Assembly (NCBI RefSeq): GCF_016862795.1
Contig: NZ_BONQ01000081.1
Location: forward strand, 124,001 to 188,000
Length of the DNA stretch: 64,000 nt
Direction: 5' to 3'
DNA from: Dactylosporangium siamense
GTDB taxonomy: Bacteria; Actinomycetota; Actinomycetes; Mycobacteriales; Micromonosporaceae
The notes below the pieces were generated by a model. The model ran no database searches. It worked only from the letters and a program-made list of their open reading frames with translations, and was not told where the DNA came from. Below, in pieces: positions 61,518-64,000 of this stretch. The number at the start of each line of letters is the position of its first letter. Within the stretch, counting starts at the first letter, position 1. The translations under genes were made by a program, and so were the position numbers.

Positions 61518-61540
61518 ACCACCGAGGAATGGAGCACACC

Positions 61541-61921
61541 ATGTTGGGCAAGAGTCCCGCGAAGGCCACCTACTCGGTCTTCGACATCGCGCAGGCGAAG
61601 AAGTTCTACGGCGAGACCCTCGGCCTCGACGTCACCGAGGAGTACAACGGCGGGCTGCTCCGGATGAACCTCGCCGGCGGCGTGGAGGCCATGCTCTACG
61701 GCAAGGAGGACCATACGCCCGCGTCCTTCACGCTGCTCACCTTCACCGTCGAGGACATCCGCGCCACGGTGAAGGAGCTGGGCGCCCGTGGCGTCCGGTT
61801 CGAACGTCCCGACGGGCTGGAGCTGGACGACCAGTCGATCCACCACGCGCCGGGGCACTACGCGGCCTGGTTCAACGACCCGTCCGGCAACACCCTGTCC
61901 ATCACCCAGGAAACCGACTGA
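61541..61921 (+). CDS. VOC (glyoxalase-like) family protein
   Basis: 126 residues from an ATG at 61541 (GGAG six bases before; ATG at 61529 also possible). KATYSVFDIAQAKKFYGETLGLDVTEEY, FTLLTFTVEDIRATVKELGARG and YAAWFNDPSGNTLSITQE show the two-module VOC fold. It follows the exporter in the same direction, so a binding or resistance role like bleomycin-binding proteins is conceivable but unproved; no substrate residues can be assigned. Confidence 0.85.
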   Translation: MLGKSPAKATYSVFDIAQAKKFYGETLGLDVTEEYNGGLLRMNLAGGVEAMLYGKEDHTPASFTLLTFTVEDIRATVKELGARGVRFERPDGLELDDQSIHHAPGHYAAWFNDPSGNTLSITQETD

Positions 61922-62001
61922 GCGTCCACACCGGCCGGTGATCGCGCCGTCGTTGCCTGGAGGCTGGGAAGCGTCCGGGCCGGCGGCGGGATCACCGCCG
62001 G

Positions 62002-62199
62002 GTGATCGACGGGTTCTGCCATGATGGCCGGATCACCAGCCGGCTCATCGATGGGTCCGACCGGCCCGCAGCACGCGTGCGACTGGCGGACGCCGCTGCT
62101 GCGACAGCCATGCCGGTGTACGCCGAGCAACGCCGCCCCCTGATGACCGCCGTGCTTCCCGACTCCGACGGAGTCCTGCGCGCCCGCTGGACCGCATAG
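62002..62199 (+). CDS. possible small ORF of unknown function
   Basis: A 65-residue frame from a GTG at 62002 ending at 62199, in the 296-base gap before the convergent gene at 62218. No motif, signal peptide or membrane segment is visible and the ribosome binding site is poor. Listed because the gap is otherwise empty; a chance frame is at least as likely. Confidence 0.2.
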   Translation: MIDGFCHDGRITSRLIDGSDRPAARVRLADAAAATAMPVYAEQRRPLMTAVLPDSDGVLRARWTA

Positions 62200-62217
62200 C
62201 CGGTAAGGACGCCGGTC

Positions 62218-63423
62218 TCAGCCCTGGCGGGCCGCGGACGGGGACGCCGGGGCGACCCGGCAGAGATGCGGCGGGACGCCCGTCACGGCCAGGGACTCGT
62301 CGAGCAGCGCGGTCCAGAGCGGGCGCCAGCGTTCGGTGCGGGCGGCCGTCTCCTCGCGCAGCAACGCCAGGCTGACGGTGGGGTAGGGCGGCTGCCACCA
62401 GCTGGGAGCGTGGTCGTAGGCCCGCTGCACCACCGCGTCGGGTCCGGTGGCGTCGATGCGCAGGTAGAGCCAGCGCCCCGAGTCGGGGGCGGCGTCGGCC
62501 TCGCGGAGCGCCGTCACGAGGTCGGCGAGCGGGCCGGTGACCTGCTGGCCGGACTCGGTGCGAAACGCGGTGCGGTAGTGCGGGCCCCACTGCACGGTCA
62601 GGACGTCGACGCCGTCGGTGCGCAGCTGTGCCGCGAGGTCCCGCAGCGCGTCGCCGCCGGTCGCCGGCCGGGGCTGTTCCGGCGCGTCGCGCATGACCCG
62701 CTCGACGAGGCCGGCCTGCTGGTCGGGGCCGCTGAACGGCACCGTGCGCCCGGCCGGTTCGCCGTCGCCGGCGGGGTGTTCGGGCCAGGTGCTGCCCGGT
62801 GCCAGCCCGGCCCGGCCCGCCGCCGCGAGGGCGGTGTCCGGGTCGATCGCCGGTTCGCGCGTGGCCGTGCGGGCCTGTTCCACGGCGGTGAACAGGGCCA
62901 GGTCGGCGGCGCGGTCCCGGGCCGCGTCGCGCAGGCGGGCCAGCAGCTGCCGGCCGCCGGCCGGGTCGGTGGTGAGCTGCTCGGCCGCCTCGGCGAGGGC
63001 TCTCTCCGAGTCCGCGAGCAGGAACTGGCATCCGTCTTCGCGCAGTTCCGCCGGGTACGGGGCGCGGCTCCACCCGGCGCCGTCCCACCAGTACACGAAG
63101 CCGACCGGTTCGGCACCGGCGAGCAGCGCCTGGAGCCAGGACCACGGCAGCCACGCCGGGCCGCCCGCGAGCAGATCGACCGGCTCCCGGCACATCTCGA
63201 TCTCGCTGTTGTCCAGGTCCAGCCCGTAGAGCACCGCTCGGCCGCCGGTCACGGGCAGCAGCCCCCACCAGCCGTTGCCGATGTCGCGCATCCGCAGCCC
63301 GTCGGCGGTGACGTCGTAACCCGGCAGGCTGCTGGATGGTCGGCCGGCGGTCAGTGCGGCCAGCAGGGCCGGCTCGGCCCACAGGTCGCGCGGGTCCGGC
63401 AGGTCGGTTACGGGCACGGTCAT
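62218..63423 (-). CDS. hypothetical protein, acidic, unknown family
   Basis: 401 residues from an ATG at 63423. I do not recognise it. It is rich in Trp and acidic residues (GNGWWGLLPV, WLPWSWLQALLAG, SWWQPPYPTVSLALL), without signal peptide or membrane helices, and has a Pro/Ala-rich linker in the middle separating an N-terminal part with a 'GLDLDNSEIEM' strand pattern, recalling SMI1-like immunity folds, from a C-terminal half. That resemblance is weak. It is divergent from the GrpB gene and probably outside the cluster. Confidence 0.7.
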   Translation of the reverse strand: MTVPVTDLPDPRDLWAEPALLAALTAGRPSSSLPGYDVTADGLRMRDIGNGWWGLLPVTGGRAVLYGLDLDNSEIEMCREPVDLLAGGPAWLPWSWLQALLAGAEPVGFVYWWDGAGWSRAPYPAELREDGCQFLLADSERALAEAAEQLTTDPAGGRQLLARLRDAARDRAADLALFTAVEQARTATREPAIDPDTALAAAGRAGLAPGSTWPEHPAGDGEPAGRTVPFSGPDQQAGLVERVMRDAPEQPRPATGGDALRDLAAQLRTDGVDVLTVQWGPHYRTAFRTESGQQVTGPLADLVTALREADAAPDSGRWLYLRIDATGPDAVVQRAYDHAPSWWQPPYPTVSLALLREETAARTERWRPLWTALLDESLAVTGVPPHLCRVAPASPSAARQG

Positions 63424-63511
63424 CGTTGGTTCCCCCGTCTGGTCGCGTGCGTGACCGCCGCGAGTGTACGGCGACGCTGCCGCCCGTCGGTGATGTGGCA
63501 GCCTGGGATGT

Positions 63512-64000
63512 ATGCCGATCACCGTGGTGGCGTACGACCCGGACTGGCCGTCGCGCTTCGGGCGGGAACGTGCCGTGTTGGAGGAGGCGCTGGCTCCTTG
63601 GCTGATAGGTGGGGTACACCACGTCGGTTCGACGGCCGTGCCGGGTCTGGCGGCCAAGCCCATCATCGACATCGTGGCCGGCGTCCGGGACCTGGCCGGC
63701 GCGGCGCCGGCCATCGGGGTGCTGGCTGAGCACGGATACGTGCACGCGCCGCACCGCCCACGGGCCTACTGGTTCTACCGGACGGCGACGCGCTCGGCCG
63801 AGCACACCCACCACCTGCACCTGACCGAACCTGGCAGCGACCTGTGGCGCGAGCGGCTCGCCTTCCGTGACGCATTGCGCGGTGACCCCGCACTTCGCCA
63901 GGAGTACCAGGCGTTGAAGCTCAGCTTGGCGGAATCACACGACGTCGTTGACGGGTACACCGCAGACAAACGGGACTTCGTTGCACGGGTGCTCGCCTCC
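63512..64000 (+). CDS. GrpB/UPF0157 nucleotidyltransferase-like protein (cut by window end)
   Basis: At least 163 residues from an ATG at 63512, still open at the window end. TVVAYDPDWPSRFGRERAVL, the core VHHVGSTAVPGLAAKPIIDIVAGV, and HHLHLTEPGSDLWRERLAFRDALR are diagnostic of the GrpB family, which has a nucleotidyltransferase fold and poorly known function; it is often near dephospho-CoA kinase. Probably a flank gene. Confidence 0.92.
   Translation, partial: MPITVVAYDPDWPSRFGRERAVLEEALAPWLIGGVHHVGSTAVPGLAAKPIIDIVAGVRDLAGAAPAIGVLAEHGYVHAPHRPRAYWFYRTATRSAEHTHHLHLTEPGSDLWRERLAFRDALRGDPALRQEYQALKLSLAESHDVVDGYTADKRDFVARVLAS

Noticed and set aside
1-64000. Search for a nine-membered-enediyne apoprotein gene, tRNA or rRNA genes, CRISPR arrays, and transposases
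   Set aside because: I found no small secreted protein with the neocarzinostatin-type pattern, no RNA gene, no CRISPR-like spaced repeats and no transposase or integrase. Absence by eye is not proof.

Overview
The window is very GC-rich, starts many genes with GTG and packs them tightly, often with 4-base start/stop overlaps. Its content (enediyne PKS, mycothiol-type DinB-like proteins, deoxysugar genes) points to a filamentous actinomycete. I cannot name the genus from the sequence. Nearly all of it is a secondary-metabolite locus: an enediyne biosynthetic gene cluster from about 5.6 kb to about 61.9 kb, flanked by ordinary chromosomal genes.

Layout. (1) 0-5.5 kb, left flank: a SUMF1 protein, a TIGR01777 epimerase-like protein, a TetR regulator divergent from an erythromycin-esterase-like gene across two tandem operators, a DUF2199-like protein and a DinB-like protein. 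(2) 5.6-12 kb, cluster edge: a second DUF1702 (UnbL-like) protein, three AhpD/carboxymuconolactone-decarboxylase proteins, a CopC-like anchored protein and two membrane proteins. (3) 12-15.7 kb: small accessory genes (VOC, aldo/keto reductase, HIT) and MerR and AraC regulators. (4) 15.9-31.9 kb, warhead core: GMC oxidoreductase with a small partner; unbL-pksE-thioesterase-flavin reductase-P450 as a coupled run; a second AraC regulator; unbV-unbU. (5) 32-34.7 kb: exported hydrolase, an orphan LuxR-type HTH fragment, an SCP2 protein and an SgcJ-type NTF2-like protein. (6) 34.7-43.3 kb: a TDP-deoxysugar pathway. (7) 43.4-53.4 kb, tailoring: flavin monooxygenase, two epoxide hydrolases, FAD epoxidase-like protein, BBE-like oxidase, P450, one glycosyltransferase and a DUF2306 membrane protein. 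(8) 53.6-59 kb: membrane acyltransferase, adenylation-methyltransferase fusion, cupin and aldehyde dehydrogenase. (9) 59-62 kb: ArsR-SRPBCC fusion, 14-helix MFS exporter and VOC protein. (10) 62-64 kb: an unrecognised gene and a GrpB-family gene cut by the window end.

How the parts fit. The PKS has the enediyne order KS-AT-ACP-KR-DH-PPTase and is coupled to the hotdog thioesterase; with unbL, unbV and unbU this is the five-gene enediyne cassette. The SgcJ-type protein and the epoxide hydrolases favour a nine-membered core. The sugar genes encode nucleotidylyltransferase, 2,3-dehydratase, C-3 aminotransferase, C-methyltransferase, 5-epimerase, 4-ketoreductase, sugar O-methyltransferase and, most tellingly, a DnmZ/KijD3/ORF36-type nitrososynthase. 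That set matches the logic of evernitrose-type sugars, so the predicted product is an enediyne carrying a branched nitro- (or nitroso/hydroxyamino-) sugar. I know of no characterised enediyne with such a sugar. The 4,6-dehydratase is not in the window.

Three independent short tandem-repeat arrays (18 bp x4, 16 bp x6, 19 bp x3) sit exactly at gene ends inside the cluster.
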